Shown here: in pieces, positions 18,168 to 27,213 of the stretch
Layout of the letters: each line of letters opens with the position of its first letter
Position numbering within the stretch: position 1 is the stretch's first letter
Assembly (NCBI GenBank): GCA_028291055.1
Contig: JAQGIP010000078.1
Coordinates: 1 to 64,000, forward strand
DNA length: 64,000 bases
Origin: Caulobacter sp.
GTDB taxonomy: Bacteria; Pseudomonadota; Alphaproteobacteria; Caulobacterales; Caulobacteraceae
Direction of reading: 5' to 3'
Position numbers and translations under genes: made by a program
Notes under the pieces: model-generated
Told to the model about the DNA's origin: nothing
Seen by the model: only the letters and a program-made list of their open reading frames with translations
Database searches by the model: none

Positions 18168-18566
18168 TCAGGGCAGGTTCAGCTGCCAGGAGACGCCGAA
18201 GCGGTCGTTGAGCCAGCCGAACCGCTGGCTGAAGCCGTAGTTGTCCAGGCCCATCAGCCATTCGCCGCCCTGCGACAGCTCGGTCGCCAGCCGGTCCTGC
18301 TGGTCGCGCGACTCGCAGGTCACGAACAGCGAGGATGACGGCGTGAAGTTGAAGGCGTGCGGCACGGGGCTGTCCGAACAGCGCACCGTCTGGCCGCCGA
18401 TGCGGAAGACGGCCTGCACGACAGAGCCCTCCGGGCCGGGACCGCCGGCCCCGTAGTACGTGATCTCAAGCACCGCGCCATCGTCGAACAGCGACGTGTA
18501 GAGCGTCATCGCGGCCTCCGCGACCGCGCCCTGAAACATCAGAAAGGGGTGGACGGTGGTGGTCAT
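18168..18566 (-). CDS. PhnB-like VOC protein
   Basis: 132 residues of the PhnB / 3-demethylubiquinone methyltransferase-like VOC subfamily: HPFLMFQGAVAEAAMTLY at the start, GGQTVRCSDSPVPHAF in the middle and the C-terminal GWLNDRFGVSWQL. Function unknown. The ATG at 18566 has GAGGAG six bases upstream; a longer open reading runs into a dispersed repeat and encodes repeat-derived residues, so it was rejected. Convergent with the amidase gene with three bases between stops. Confidence 0.87.
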   Translation of the reverse strand: MTTTVHPFLMFQGAVAEAAMTLYTSLFDDGAVLEITYYGAGGPGPEGSVVQAVFRIGGQTVRCSDSPVPHAFNFTPSSSLFVTCESRDQQDRLATELSQGGEWLMGLDNYGFSQRFGWLNDRFGVSWQLNLP

Positions 18567-18625
18567 CGGCAGCTCCTCACCTGGCGTATCCTTGGATATC
18601 CGCGTATCCGCCCGCCCCGCAAGAT

Positions 18626-18761
18626 TTGTCCACGAACCACACGAACCACACCAACGATGACCCGCCGGCCTTGGCGCGGTCTTCACGCGCGCAAGCGCGC
18701 CTCGATCGGTCCACTGACTCTGTCGAAGCACGTTGGTGTGGTTCGTGTGGTTCGTGGACAA
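18626..18761. repeat. Dispersed element family D, copy 1 (perfect 31-bp inverted ends)
   Basis: Two perfectly complementary 31-bp ends (18626-18656 and 18731-18761) built from ACGAACCAC words surround 74 unrelated bases. The second copy, with identical ends but a different interior, is at 58112-58261. The right end stops 16 bases from the 3' end of the GxxExxY gene. Confidence 0.85.
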
Positions 18762-18777
18762 CCTTATCTTCGCGTGG

Positions 18778-19161
18778 TCACAGCGCGATGCGTTCGATGG
18801 TTGCTTTCGGCGACGTTCCGAAATTGACCAGCAGGCCGAGCTTCATGCGGCTCCCCTTCAGATAGTTCAGCACCTGTGCCCGGTGAGCCGGCGCCGTCAC
18901 CGCCAGAGCCTTCAGCTCCACGATCACGCAGTTGAAGCAGATGAAATCCGGCTGGTAGGTCTGGCGAAGCGGCTGGCCCTTGTAGGCTAACGACAGCGTC
19001 GGAGCCTGGACGAAGGGTATGCCGCGCAGCGTGAACTCAAGCGCCAGGCATTCTTGATAGACCGCCTCCAGGAAGCCGGCGCCCATGTGCCGGTTCACCT
19101 CGAACACGGCACCCTGGATCTGGAAAACTTCCTCGGCGTGGAGGAGCGTTCCTTGGCTCAC
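18778..19161 (-). CDS. GxxExxY family protein
   Basis: 127 residues. The family signature is present as GFLEAVY (residues about 29-35) after VFEVNRHMG, followed by PDFICFNCVIVELKAL, a beta-strand pattern with D...E-x-K that resembles a PD-(D/E)XK nuclease core. The family's function is not established. The GTG start overlaps the stop of the dioxygenase gene by four bases (GTGA), suggesting coupled translation. Its 3' end abuts a family D repeat. Confidence 0.88.
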   Translation of the reverse strand: MSQGTLLHAEEVFQIQGAVFEVNRHMGAGFLEAVYQECLALEFTLRGIPFVQAPTLSLAYKGQPLRQTYQPDFICFNCVIVELKALAVTAPAHRAQVLNYLKGSRMKLGLLVNFGTSPKATIERIAL

Positions 19162-20018
19162 GCCGCCGCCTTGAACACCGGCTTGTCGCCCAGCACGGTG
19201 GCGCGGTGCATGACGCGGCGGTGGGGCAGGAAGTCGTCGACGGCGCGGTGCTGGGTGTTGCGGTTGTCCCAGAAGGCCACGGCGCCGGGAGACCAGCGCC
19301 AGCGCACGACATATTCCGGCTGCTGGATGTGGGTGTTGAGGAAGGCCATCAGGGCCCGGCTCTCTTCCTTCCGCAAGCCCTTGATGCGGCGGGTGAAAAC
19401 CGAATTGACGAAGATGCAGGGCTCACCGGTTTCCGGATGGGTGCGGATCACCGGGTGGATCACCGGCGGGTTGGCGGCCACGGCCTTTTCATACTTCTCG
19501 CGCCCGGCCTGGGAGCCGGCGATGCCGTCGGCGGTGAAGGCGTAGGCGAAGTCGTGGACGGCCTCCAACCCCTCCAGGAAGCGTTGCATCGGCGCCGACA
19601 GGCCCCGGTAGGCGGCGGTCATCGAGGCCCACATGGTGTCGCCGCCGGTGGGCGGCAGCTGGCGCGCATGCAGGATCGAGCCCATCGGCGGGGTGTCGAT
19701 GAAGGTGACGTCCGTGTGCCAGAAGTTGTTGTCGGTGGGATTATCGACGTGGTTGTCGATGACCATGATCTCCGGATTGCCGCCGTCGCGCTCATAGAGC
19801 GGATGCACATGCAGGTCGCCGAAGCGGCGGGCAAACGCGCTCTGCTGCGCCGGCGTCAGGTCCTGGCCTTCGAAGAAGATCACCTGGTGCTTGAGCAGCG
19901 CCTGGCGGATGTCGTCGATCAGCCCGTCGGAAGCCGGCTCCGACAGGTTGACCCCGCGCAGCACGGCGCCGATGGCGGGGGTCAGCGGCTCGATGGCCAG
20001 GGCGTTGGAGCGGGTCAT
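19158..20018 (-). CDS. TauD/TfdA-family Fe(II)/2-oxoglutarate dioxygenase
   Basis: 286 residues. The iron ligands are visible as His101 and Asp103 in FWHTDVTF and His257 in NTQHRAV, with the 2-oxoglutarate-binding Arg in the MHRATV region. GGDTMWASM is also typical of TauD. It would hydroxylate a small sulfonate, phenoxyacid or similar substrate; no sulfonate transporter is nearby. The ATG was chosen over an upstream TTG because of GGAAAG nine bases upstream. Confidence 0.92.
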   Translation of the reverse strand: MTRSNALAIEPLTPAIGAVLRGVNLSEPASDGLIDDIRQALLKHQVIFFEGQDLTPAQQSAFARRFGDLHVHPLYERDGGNPEIMVIDNHVDNPTDNNFWHTDVTFIDTPPMGSILHARQLPPTGGDTMWASMTAAYRGLSAPMQRFLEGLEAVHDFAYAFTADGIAGSQAGREKYEKAVAANPPVIHPVIRTHPETGEPCIFVNSVFTRRIKGLRKEESRALMAFLNTHIQQPEYVVRWRWSPGAVAFWDNRNTQHRAVDDFLPHRRVMHRATVLGDKPVFKAAA

Positions 20019-20207
20019 GGGCGGCGTCTTTCCGGTGTCGGCCAAACCTTGTCGCCAACCGGCGCGCGGGGAAACCCCTTTTTCCGGCCTCCGTCCGTAT
20101 CGGGCCCGTCATCGCAACATTCCGATAACCTTGTTCCGCGACATTCCGCGACATCGCCCCCGGCCCTGAAAGAGGGTTCTATGAGGGACGCAGTGGGGAA
20201 CTGACGT

Positions 20208-20678
20208 TTGGACGGTGAGACGGGCGGACCGCCCCTGACATTCATGCCGCAAAGCTTCTTCGTCGGGCGGACGGAGGGCCATGGCGTCGTGCATGAGATT
20301 TCCGGGCGCCAGCGGCGCTGCCGGATCCTGACCCAGGGCGTGGCCGAGCCGGCCCGCGACGCCGTGCAGTTCAACGAGACCTTCGACTATGAGGACGGGG
20401 TCAGCGACCCCTGGCGCTGGGTGATCGCGCGCGGCGTCGACGGCCGCTATGTGGCCAGCGAATCCCTGGCCGGCCCGGGACTGATGGGCCGCATCGAGAA
20501 CGGCGACTATGTGCTGAGCTTCCGCCGCCCCGTGCGCCCGGGCGCGGGCTTCCCCATGCCGCGCTTCCGCACGCGCTTCACCCTGCTGTCGCCCGACACG
20601 GCGTTGAAGCGGGTGAGGATCAGCCTGTTCGGCTTGCCCGTGGCGACGATGACGGCCTTCCACAAGCGGGTGGGTTAG
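20208..20678 (+). CDS. DUF3833-like protein
   Basis: 156 residues. The order FFVGRTEGHGVVHEISGRQRR split by short loops, NETFDYEDGVSDPWRWVI, GRIENGDYVLSF and the C-terminal RISLFGLPVATMTAFHKR matches my memory of DUF3833, a beta-rich family of unknown function. No signal peptide is seen. TTG 20208 has GGGGAA upstream; ATG 20244 is an alternative start. Confidence 0.6.
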   Translation: MDGETGGPPLTFMPQSFFVGRTEGHGVVHEISGRQRRCRILTQGVAEPARDAVQFNETFDYEDGVSDPWRWVIARGVDGRYVASESLAGPGLMGRIENGDYVLSFRRPVRPGAGFPMPRFRTRFTLLSPDTALKRVRISLFGLPVATMTAFHKRVG

Positions 20679-20725
20679 CGCGACTTGATGTTCGGGCCTG
20701 CCTTGCCAGGGCGCTGGTGAGCAAC

Positions 20726-20905
20726 GGCCCTAAAGTTAGACCACGAAGGCACGAAGGACACGAAGGTCACGAAGGCGCCGAGGCTAGGTCGGGCGTCGTG
20801 CGACGGGAGTAAGGCCCGCTTCGCGGGCGGTGGTAGTCCACAGCCGCTGAGGACGCATACTCTTCTTCGTGAACTTCGTGTTCTTCGTGCCTTCGTGGTC
20901 GATCT
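20726..20905. repeat. Dispersed inverted-repeat element, family C, copy 2
   Basis: Starts GGCCCTAAAGTT then runs of CACGAAGG; ends with the complementary CCTTCGTG runs at 20861-20905. The interior has a CCCGCTTCGCGGGCGG hairpin word also found in copy 3. It fills most of the 293-base gap between the DUF3833-like gene and the response regulator. Confidence 0.8.
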
Positions 20906-20971
20906 TGCGATGGTGAATTCAGGCGCGCCGGACGCAGGTCAGCCCAGCGGCCCGCATCGCCGGAAACCTCT

Positions 20972-21421
20972 CTAGATCATCAGCGCGTCGTTGCCGCCGC
21001 CGCCCTGAGGCGTGGGCGGGGGCATGCCTCCGGACGGGCGCTTGCGCACCAGCCGCGCCACCCGGCCCAGCAGTTCCTGATCGTCGAAGGGCTTGGTCAG
21101 ATAGTCCTTGGCCCCCAGGCCGATGGCCTTGGCCACGTCCTCGCGCGCGCCCCGGGCGGTGAGCATCAGCACCGGGATGGTGGCCAGGTGACGGGTCTGG
21201 CGCAGCGCCGTCAGCACCGCGAAGCCGTCCATGCCGGGCATGTTGATGTCGAGCAGCACGGCATGGGGGACCATGGCCTGGATGCCCTCCAACGCCCGCC
21301 AGCCGTTCTTGGCCGAGCGGGTCTCATAGCCTGCCGCCTCCAGCCGCGCGGTGAGCAGCTCGACGATGCCGGGATCGTCCTCGGCGATGAAGATGCGCGG
21401 CGCGCCGGACCTAAGCTGCAT
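20972..21421 (-). CDS. Single-domain response regulator
   Basis: 149 residues, a receiver domain alone: acidic pocket FIAEDDPG, phospho-acceptor Asp58 in LLDINMPGMDGF, Thr in LMLTARG and Lys in YLTKPF. A short Pro/Gly-rich C-terminal tail follows. The start at 21421 has a purine-rich site upstream and overlaps the end of the kinase gene by 11 bases; an ATG at 21439 is also possible. It is the likely partner of that kinase. Confidence 0.9.
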   Translation of the reverse strand: MQLRSGAPRIFIAEDDPGIVELLTARLEAAGYETRSAKNGWRALEGIQAMVPHAVLLDINMPGMDGFAVLTALRQTRHLATIPVLMLTARGAREDVAKAIGLGAKDYLTKPFDDQELLGRVARLVRKRPSGGMPPPTPQGGGGNDALMI

Positions 21422-24400
21422 CGCTGGCCTCGTCCTCATCGTGCAACGGCATGTCCGGCGAGGTGAAGCGGATGGTCATGGCCAGCAGCTCGGCCGGCAG
21501 CATCGGCTTGGCCAGCGCCCCGTCGAACCCGGCGGCGTGGCGGCCGGCGTCGTCCAGCGCCTCGCTGCCCGCCGAGAAGGCGATGATCGGCGCATCCGCA
21601 TTGGGCCCGCCGCCGTCGCGGATGGCGCGGACCGCGCTCAGCCCGTCCATCACCGGCATGCGCAGGTCCATGTAGATCAGGTCGAAGGGCTCGGCGGCGG
21701 CCATCGCCACCGCCTCAGCGCCGTCGGCGGCCTCGCTGAGGATGACGCCCATCGGCGTCAGCACGGCGCGGACCAGTTCGCGGTTGACCGCGTGGTCGTC
21801 GGCCACCAGCACGCGGACCCCGCGCGACACGGTCAGACCGGCAAGACCGCCGGACGCCTGATGCGGGACCTCCGCCACCGGGGCGGTGATCTCGAAGAAG
21901 AACCGCGCCCCCTGTCCCTCGGCGCTTTCCACGCCGATGGAGCCGCCCATGGTCTCGGCCAGGCCCATGCAGATGGCCAGGCCCAGGCCCGTGCCGCCGT
22001 GCCGGCGGGTGGACGAGCCGTCCACCTGGCTGAAGCGCTTGAACAGCAGGTCCTGCTGGGCCTTGGCGATGCCCTGGCCCTGGTCGCGGACCTCCACGGT
22101 CAGGCGGCTGTCGCCGGCCCGCCATCCCACGCCGAGCGTGATCTGGCCCCGGTCGCTGAACTTCACCGCATTGCCGATCAGGTTGAGCAGCAGCTGGCGC
22201 AGCCGCTCGGGATCAAGGCTGAGCGAGGGCGGAACCTCGCCGGCCTCGAAGGCCAGGGTCAGACCCTTCTCGGTGGCCGCCTGTTCGAACAGTTCCAGCG
22301 TCTCGCGGCAGGCCGTGACGGCGTCGCAGGCGCGCGGGCGGATCTCGACCTGGCCGGCCTCCAGCTTGGAGAAGTCGAGGATGTCGTTGACCGTGGTCAG
22401 CAGGGCCTCGCCGGCGCGGGCGGCCTTGGCGATGTGGCCGCGGCTGGCGTCCGACAGTTCCGGCTGTTCCAGAGCCAGGCGGGTGAAGCCCAGCACGCTG
22501 GTCAGCGGGGTTCGCAGCTCATGGCTCATGTTGGCCAGGAATTCGCCCTTCACGGCGGCCGCCGCCTCGGCCACGGCCTTGGCCTGCTCCAGCGCGGTCT
22601 CCAGCGCCTTGCGTTCGGTGATGTCGCGCAGGGCGGTGACGTATTCGATAGGCTGGCCCGCGTCGTTGCGCAGGATGGAGGGGCTGCCTTCGAACCAGCG
22701 CCATACGCCGTCGCTGGCGCGGATGCGGTGCTCGCGCTCGCGCAGGGCGGGAGGGCGGCCCGTGCGGGCCATTTCGGCGGCGCCGGCCTGCATGCGCGCC
22801 AGGTCGTCGGGATGGACCAGGGTGTTGCGGTTCAGGCCCACCAGCTCATCGGCACGGTAGCCCAGCCGGCCGATGGAGGGCGAGGTGTAGGTCACTCTAT
22901 CGTCCATGCCGACGCGCACGATGATGTCGTGGCTGCTTTCCGCCAGATTGCGGAAGCGCATCTCGCTCTCGGTCAGCGCCTCTTCAGCGGCCACTTCCGC
23001 CGTGATGTCGCGCACGATGTCGGTAAAGGCGTGGATGCGGCCGGTGCTGGGATCGATCATCGGGTTGGGCCGCGCCTCCAGCCACAGCGTGCGTCCATCC
23101 TTGTGCAGCGCGCGGTAGCGGATGCGTTCGGGCAGAATCCTGCCGCCGCTGCGCAGGCAGGCCAACGAGGCGTCGAGCATGACGCCGGCGTCGTCCGGAT
23201 GGATAAAGCCGAAGGTGACCTTGCCCATCAGGTCCGCCGGCGTGTAGCCGAGGATGGCCTCGCTGGAGGGCGAGACATAGAGCATCCGCCCATCCAGGCC
23301 GATGCGCAGGATCATGTCGCTGGCGTTCTCGGCCATGCGACGGAAGGCGCTCTCGCTCTCCGCGACCTTGGCCTCGGCCTGCTTGATGTCGGTGATGTCG
23401 ACCATGGTGCCGACGAGGCCAAGGACCGTTCCATCCGCGCCCACCTCGCAGGTGGTGCGGCCGAAGACGTGGCGCACGGCGCCGTCGGCCATGACCAGCC
23501 GCGTGGCGGTCTCATAGCCTTCGCCACGTTCGATGGCGCCCTTGAACAGGGCGGTCACCGCCGCGCGGTCATCGGGGTGGAAGACGGCCATGGAGGCGGC
23601 GAGGTCGGGGATTTCGCCTCGGGGAACGCCGAACAGATCGAACATTCGGTCCGACCAGGTGACGCAGCCGGTCTCGCGCGCCACGCGGAAATAGCCGACC
23701 CGGGCCACGTCCTCCACGAACTGGGCGCGGCGGAACTGCTCGGCGGCCTCGGCGGCGGCGGCCTCGGCGCGGTCGCGGGCCTGGGTCAGCTCCGACTGCA
23801 GGCGCCGGCGCTGGGCCAGCACGGTGGCGGTGGGCAGGCTGGTCAGCAGCATGACGGCCAGGAAGACCTGGGCCAGCAGCAGCCGTTCGGTGTCGGTGGG
23901 GGCCAGGACGACGGCGGGGTCCAGCCCCATCACCGAGGCGCCCAGGCCGGCGGCGGCGATGATCATCACCCCCAGCACCGAGCCCAGCATCTCCATCTGG
24001 AACACCACCAGCAGCAACAGCGGCGGCAGCAGGAACAGCAGCGGCGTGCCGCTGGTGAAGACCACCATCGAAACCGCCGCCAGCAGGGCCAGGGACAGCA
24101 GGCCCAGGGGCCGCACGGGGGTCTGCGCCAGCTGGCCGCTGGCCCGGTAGAGGGTCAGGATGGTCGGCGTGACCAGCAGCGCGCCGAGGCCATCGGCGGC
24201 GGCCCAGGTGATGAAGGTGGTGAGGAAGGGCGCGCCGCGGTTGAGCCACAGGGCGGTGGTGGCGATCGCGGCGCTGACCAGCGGCGCGGCGATCCCCGAC
24301 ACCAGGCAGAAGAGCGTCAGGTGGCGCACGCGCGAGAAGTCCAGCTCGCGCCCGACCACGGCGCGCAGGATCAGCGCGCTGACCGCGATCTCCAGCCCGT

Positions 24401-24713
24401 TGCAGAAGGCGAACAGCACCGCCAGGACCGGCCCGTCGCCGGCCAGGAGGTTGGCCATCAGGTTGCCGGCCACGCCGGCCGCCAGCAGCAGCGCCCAGCG
24501 GCGCCTCTCGGTGTTCAGCAGCACCGCCAGGACCACGGCGTTGGCGATCCACAGGGGCGAGGTGCGGCCCAGTTCGCGGGGGATTTCGATCGACACCCAC
24601 GACAGCGCCAGCACCGCCAGGGCCAGGCCCAGGGCCGACAGGGCGGCGGGCGCGAGCCCCGACGCGCGTGAAGGCTTCGGTTGCGGTACAAGCACGGCCG
24701 CGGACGACGTCAT
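21411..24713 (-). CDS. MASE1-PAS hybrid histidine kinase
   Basis: 1100 residues. About eight membrane helices at residues 20-310 form a MASE1-type sensor. Three PAS domains follow (about 335-450, 455-580, 585-715), each ending in a D-I-T-x-x-K-like PAC segment. The HisKA box is LANMSHELRTPLTS (His near 730), the ATPase has N-box LIGNAVKFSD and GTGLGLAI, and a receiver ends the protein with YMDLRMPVMDG (Asp near 1014). It is cotranscribed with a single-domain response regulator. Signal unknown. Confidence 0.95.
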   Translation of the reverse strand: MTSSAAVLVPQPKPSRASGLAPAALSALGLALAVLALSWVSIEIPRELGRTSPLWIANAVVLAVLLNTERRRWALLLAAGVAGNLMANLLAGDGPVLAVLFAFCNGLEIAVSALILRAVVGRELDFSRVRHLTLFCLVSGIAAPLVSAAIATTALWLNRGAPFLTTFITWAAADGLGALLVTPTILTLYRASGQLAQTPVRPLGLLSLALLAAVSMVVFTSGTPLLFLLPPLLLLVVFQMEMLGSVLGVMIIAAAGLGASVMGLDPAVVLAPTDTERLLLAQVFLAVMLLTSLPTATVLAQRRRLQSELTQARDRAEAAAAEAAEQFRRAQFVEDVARVGYFRVARETGCVTWSDRMFDLFGVPRGEIPDLAASMAVFHPDDRAAVTALFKGAIERGEGYETATRLVMADGAVRHVFGRTTCEVGADGTVLGLVGTMVDITDIKQAEAKVAESESAFRRMAENASDMILRIGLDGRMLYVSPSSEAILGYTPADLMGKVTFGFIHPDDAGVMLDASLACLRSGGRILPERIRYRALHKDGRTLWLEARPNPMIDPSTGRIHAFTDIVRDITAEVAAEEALTESEMRFRNLAESSHDIIVRVGMDDRVTYTSPSIGRLGYRADELVGLNRNTLVHPDDLARMQAGAAEMARTGRPPALREREHRIRASDGVWRWFEGSPSILRNDAGQPIEYVTALRDITERKALETALEQAKAVAEAAAAVKGEFLANMSHELRTPLTSVLGFTRLALEQPELSDASRGHIAKAARAGEALLTTVNDILDFSKLEAGQVEIRPRACDAVTACRETLELFEQAATEKGLTLAFEAGEVPPSLSLDPERLRQLLLNLIGNAVKFSDRGQITLGVGWRAGDSRLTVEVRDQGQGIAKAQQDLLFKRFSQVDGSSTRRHGGTGLGLAICMGLAETMGGSIGVESAEGQGARFFFEITAPVAEVPHQASGGLAGLTVSRGVRVLVADDHAVNRELVRAVLTPMGVILSEAADGAEAVAMAAAEPFDLIYMDLRMPVMDGLSAVRAIRDGGGPNADAPIIAFSAGSEALDDAGRHAAGFDGALAKPMLPAELLAMTIRFTSPDMPLHDEDEASDAA

Positions 24714-24905
24714 AGGACTTCACTTCCCCACACTGGCGAGGACTATGGCGCTCAGGGTCCGACGGTTCGGTTAATGTGCGCCGTTTTGGCTGCGGCGGGC
24801 GGTCGCAATACCCGGGCGCGAAGCTGAGCCGTGACGCACCCCCCGATTGCGGCCGGACCGGGCATGGAACTTGTTACGCATCGGCCCCTCGCCTAGACCT
24901 GGGCC

Positions 24906-25403
24906 ATGGACCGCGACGCCGACTTCATCACCGAACTGGGCCTGCCCTTCCTGGCCCACAGGCTGCGGCGGATGAGCGAGCAGTTCGTGGACGGCTATGC
25001 CGCCTGGCTCACCGAAGCCGGCATCGGCGCGCCGGCGCGGGGGCTGTCGACCCTGCTGCTGCTCGACCGCGAGGGGCCCCACAGCGTCACCGAGATCGCC
25101 GGCCGCATCCGGCTCAGCCATCCGCTGATCATAAAGCTGGTGCGCCAACTGGAGGGGGCGGGGCTGGTGGAGACGACGTCCGACCCCACCGACCGCCGGC
25201 GCAGGCCCATCGCCTTGACCGCCGCCGGACGCGAACAGGCGCGGCGCGTGGAGGCGGCGAGCGCCGTGATTTCAGCGGCTTATCGCGAACTGTTCAGCGA
25301 GATCGGGGTCGATCTTCTGGACGCCGCCGAAAAGACCGAGGCGGCGACGGCGAAGGAGCCTTTCACCATGCGGCTGCGGCGTCTGGCGGCGAAGACGCGC
25401 TAG
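24906..25403 (+). CDS. MarR-family transcriptional regulator
   Basis: 165 residues with the winged-helix core SVTEIAGRIRLSHPLIIKLV, then the wing DPTDRRRRPIALTAAGRE typical of MarR. It probably represses a nearby or unlinked gene in response to a small aromatic ligand. Divergent from the hybrid kinase, 192 bases apart, and convergent with an SDR gene. Confidence 0.9.
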   Translation: MDRDADFITELGLPFLAHRLRRMSEQFVDGYAAWLTEAGIGAPARGLSTLLLLDREGPHSVTEIAGRIRLSHPLIIKLVRQLEGAGLVETTSDPTDRRRRPIALTAAGREQARRVEAASAVISAAYRELFSEIGVDLLDAAEKTEAATAKEPFTMRLRRLAAKTR

Positions 25404-25411
25404 CCCCCACG

Positions 25412-25551
25412 TCCGCTCATCCCGGCGAAAGCCGGGATCCATAGTGACTCGCCGGAAAGATACGGACCTAGGGGCCATTCAAGCCCGTCTTCAAACCGAA
25501 GGGCCAGCCCGATAGGCCCTATGGGTCCCGGCTTTAGCCGGGATGAGCGGA
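25412..25551. repeat. Dispersed inverted-repeat element, family A, non-coding copy
   Basis: Ends at 25412-25443 and 25519-25551 are near-perfect inverted copies starting TCCGCTCATCCCGG; each end is itself a CCCGGCGAAAGCCGGG hairpin. The interior is about 75 bases and non-coding. The same ends flank the GIY-YIG gene at 42628-43115 and another short element at 49781-49926. Confidence 0.85.
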
Positions 25552-25561
25552 AGGGTTTGAG

Positions 25562-26230
25562 CTAAACCTTGCCCGTCACCGGCACCAGCGCGCCGGTCAC
25601 CGCGCGGGCAGCGGGCGAGGCCAGGAACAGGATCACCGCGGCCAGGTCGGCGGGCGTCACCCAGGCCCCGTGGTCGGCGTCGGGCATGTCGGCGCGGTTG
25701 GTCGGCGTGTCGATGATCGAGGGCAGCACGGCATTGACGGTCACCCTGCCCTTCAGCTCCTCGGCGAGGGACTCGGTCAGCCGCGCCACGGCCGACTTCG
25801 AGGCCGCATAGGCGCCCATCCCCAGCGCGGCCTTGGTGGCGGCGTTGGCGCCCACGTTGACGATGCGAGCGTCGCCCGCTTGCAGCAGGTGGGGCAGCGC
25901 CGCGCGGCTGGCCACCAGGCAGGAGCGGACGTTGATGCGGTAGAGGCGGTCCCAGGTGTCCAGGTCGCCGTCCGCCACCGTTTCCCACGCAAAGCCGCCG
26001 GCTACATTGACCAGGGCGTCGATGCCGCCCAGGCGCTCGTGGGCGGTGGCGAAGGCGGCCGCGGCGGCTTCAGGGTCGGCCAGATCCACGCCGCCGATGC
26101 CGATGGCCGCGCGGGCGTCGGGGACCGGGGCGAAATCGATCAGCGCCACCTTCCAACCCTGCGCCAGGGCCGCATCGGCCAGGCCGGAGCCCAGGACGCC
26201 AAACCCGCCGGTGATGACCATTCCGCTCAT
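25562..26230 (-). CDS. Short-chain dehydrogenase/reductase
   Basis: 222 residues, classical SDR: NAD(P)-binding MVITGGFGVLGSGLADAAL, the NVAGG segment, and the catalytic YAASK with a Ser-position residue in VNVGANAAT. The common catalytic Ser appears to be replaced (GANAATKAALGMGAYAASK), so activity may be altered; in many SDRs this site is S. Substrate unknown. Ends beside a family A repeat. Confidence 0.88.
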   Translation of the reverse strand: MSGMVITGGFGVLGSGLADAALAQGWKVALIDFAPVPDARAAIGIGGVDLADPEAAAAAFATAHERLGGIDALVNVAGGFAWETVADGDLDTWDRLYRINVRSCLVASRAALPHLLQAGDARIVNVGANAATKAALGMGAYAASKSAVARLTESLAEELKGRVTVNAVLPSIIDTPTNRADMPDADHGAWVTPADLAAVILFLASPAARAVTGALVPVTGKV

Positions 26231-26296
26231 GACGTCTCTCTCCCTAGCCTGCAGGCTGAAGACGATTTTACTTCGGCGCCAGGCCGAAGAGCCCGC

Positions 26297-26539
26297 TTAA
26301 ACCGCCGGGCGGGCCCGCAGGCGCGACAGTTCCGGCGGATCGCTGGAGAAGTCGCCGGCCACGCCGAGCTTGGCGTTGCAGGCCGGGCAGCGGACGATGT
26401 CGTCCGCGGGCTCTTCGCCGGTCACGGTGACCATCGCGCCGCAGGGCTTGCACTTCCAGCGTGACGGCGCGGCCACGACGGGCTTGGCGGCCGGCGGGTT
26501 CTTCAACCGCAGGATCGGGCGGCGGCGTTCTTCGGTCAT
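26297..26539 (-). CDS. Small zinc-ribbon protein
   Basis: 80 residues. Basic Pro/Ala-rich N-terminus (RRRPILRLKNPPAAKP) then a four-cysteine zinc-ribbon: CKPCG and, 19 residues on, CPAC. Role unknown; it could bind nucleic acid or another protein. The ATG lacks a clear ribosome site; a longer in-frame reading to 26635 looks non-conserved in character. Confidence 0.6.
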   Translation of the reverse strand: MTEERRRPILRLKNPPAAKPVVAAPSRWKCKPCGAMVTVTGEEPADDIVRCPACNAKLGVAGDFSSDPPELSRLRARPAV

Positions 26540-26657
26540 TGGAGGGGGGTCTGCCACTGGGTGCGCAATCTTCAACGGGCGGCTTGCCGTGCGGTTGCCG
26601 CACTGCAGCATAAATTTCGCCACGGCTCGCGGCAACTGATTCCCCTCAATGGGCGAT

Positions 26658-27137
26658 TCAGCGGTCCATGACCAGCAGCGATGAGGTGGCGCTGGCGTAG
26701 AGGCGCCCCTGGGCGTCGGTGATCCTGGCCTCCGCGAAGGCGGCCCGGCGGCCCATGGTCACCACCATGCCCACGGCCCGGACCGGCCCGGTGTCCTTGG
26801 TCATGGCCCGGTGATAGCTGACCTTCAGTTCCAGGGTCGTATAGGCCTGGTCGGCGCGCAGCCTGGAATGCACCGCCACGCCGCAGGCGGAGTCCAGCAG
26901 GGTGGCCGCATAGCCGCCGTGCACCGTGCCGATGGGATTGTAGGCATGCAGGCCCGGCGTGCCCTCGAAGGTGGCCACGCCCTCCTCGATCTCCACCAGC
27001 TTGAACTGCAGGGTGTCGCCGATGGCCGGCTGTCGGCCGCTGCCCAGCCAGGCCTTCAGCTGTTCCAGGCCGGTGAGGCCGGGGCCGGTGAGGCCGGGGG
27101 CGGTGAGGCCGGGGGCGGTTTCGGAAAGCACGTCCAT
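26658..27137 (-). CDS. PaaI-type hotdog thioesterase
   Basis: 159 residues of the hotdog fold with the signature GTVHGGYAATLLDSACGVAV and TTLELKVSYHRAM. Such enzymes hydrolyse acyl- or aryl-CoA. The ATG has AGGAG seven bases upstream. The N-terminus contains a tandem PGLT repeat encoded by a 15-base DNA repeat. Divergent from an HxlR regulator that may control it. Confidence 0.9.
   Translation of the reverse strand: MDVLSETAPGLTAPGLTGPGLTGLEQLKAWLGSGRQPAIGDTLQFKLVEIEEGVATFEGTPGLHAYNPIGTVHGGYAATLLDSACGVAVHSRLRADQAYTTLELKVSYHRAMTKDTGPVRAVGMVVTMGRRAAFAEARITDAQGRLYASATSSLLVMDR
27072..27116. repeat. 15-bp in-frame tandem repeat in the thioesterase gene
   Basis: Three units of GGTGAGGCCGGGG plus two bases, encoding repeated APGLT/GPGLT pentapeptides near the thioesterase N-terminus. 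The unit length is a multiple of three, so copy-number change would keep the reading frame. Confidence 0.8.
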
Positions 27138-27213
27138 GGGGAGCTCCTGCGCTGGGTCAGCACATAGGCGCAGCAAACTTGCAAGACAATAGTCACTCGA
27201 CTAGCTTGAGGCC

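Noticed and set aside
18626..18761. Short frames beginning MSTNHTNHTN at the family D ends, also at 58112
   Set aside because: The residues are a direct reading of the repeat word ACGAACCAC in any direction, not a gene.
21351..24671. A 1106-codon frame antisense to the MASE1 hybrid kinase
   Set aside because: Composition is His/Gln/Gly/Arg-rich as expected for the complement of a high-GC gene; the opposite strand has complete kinase motifs.
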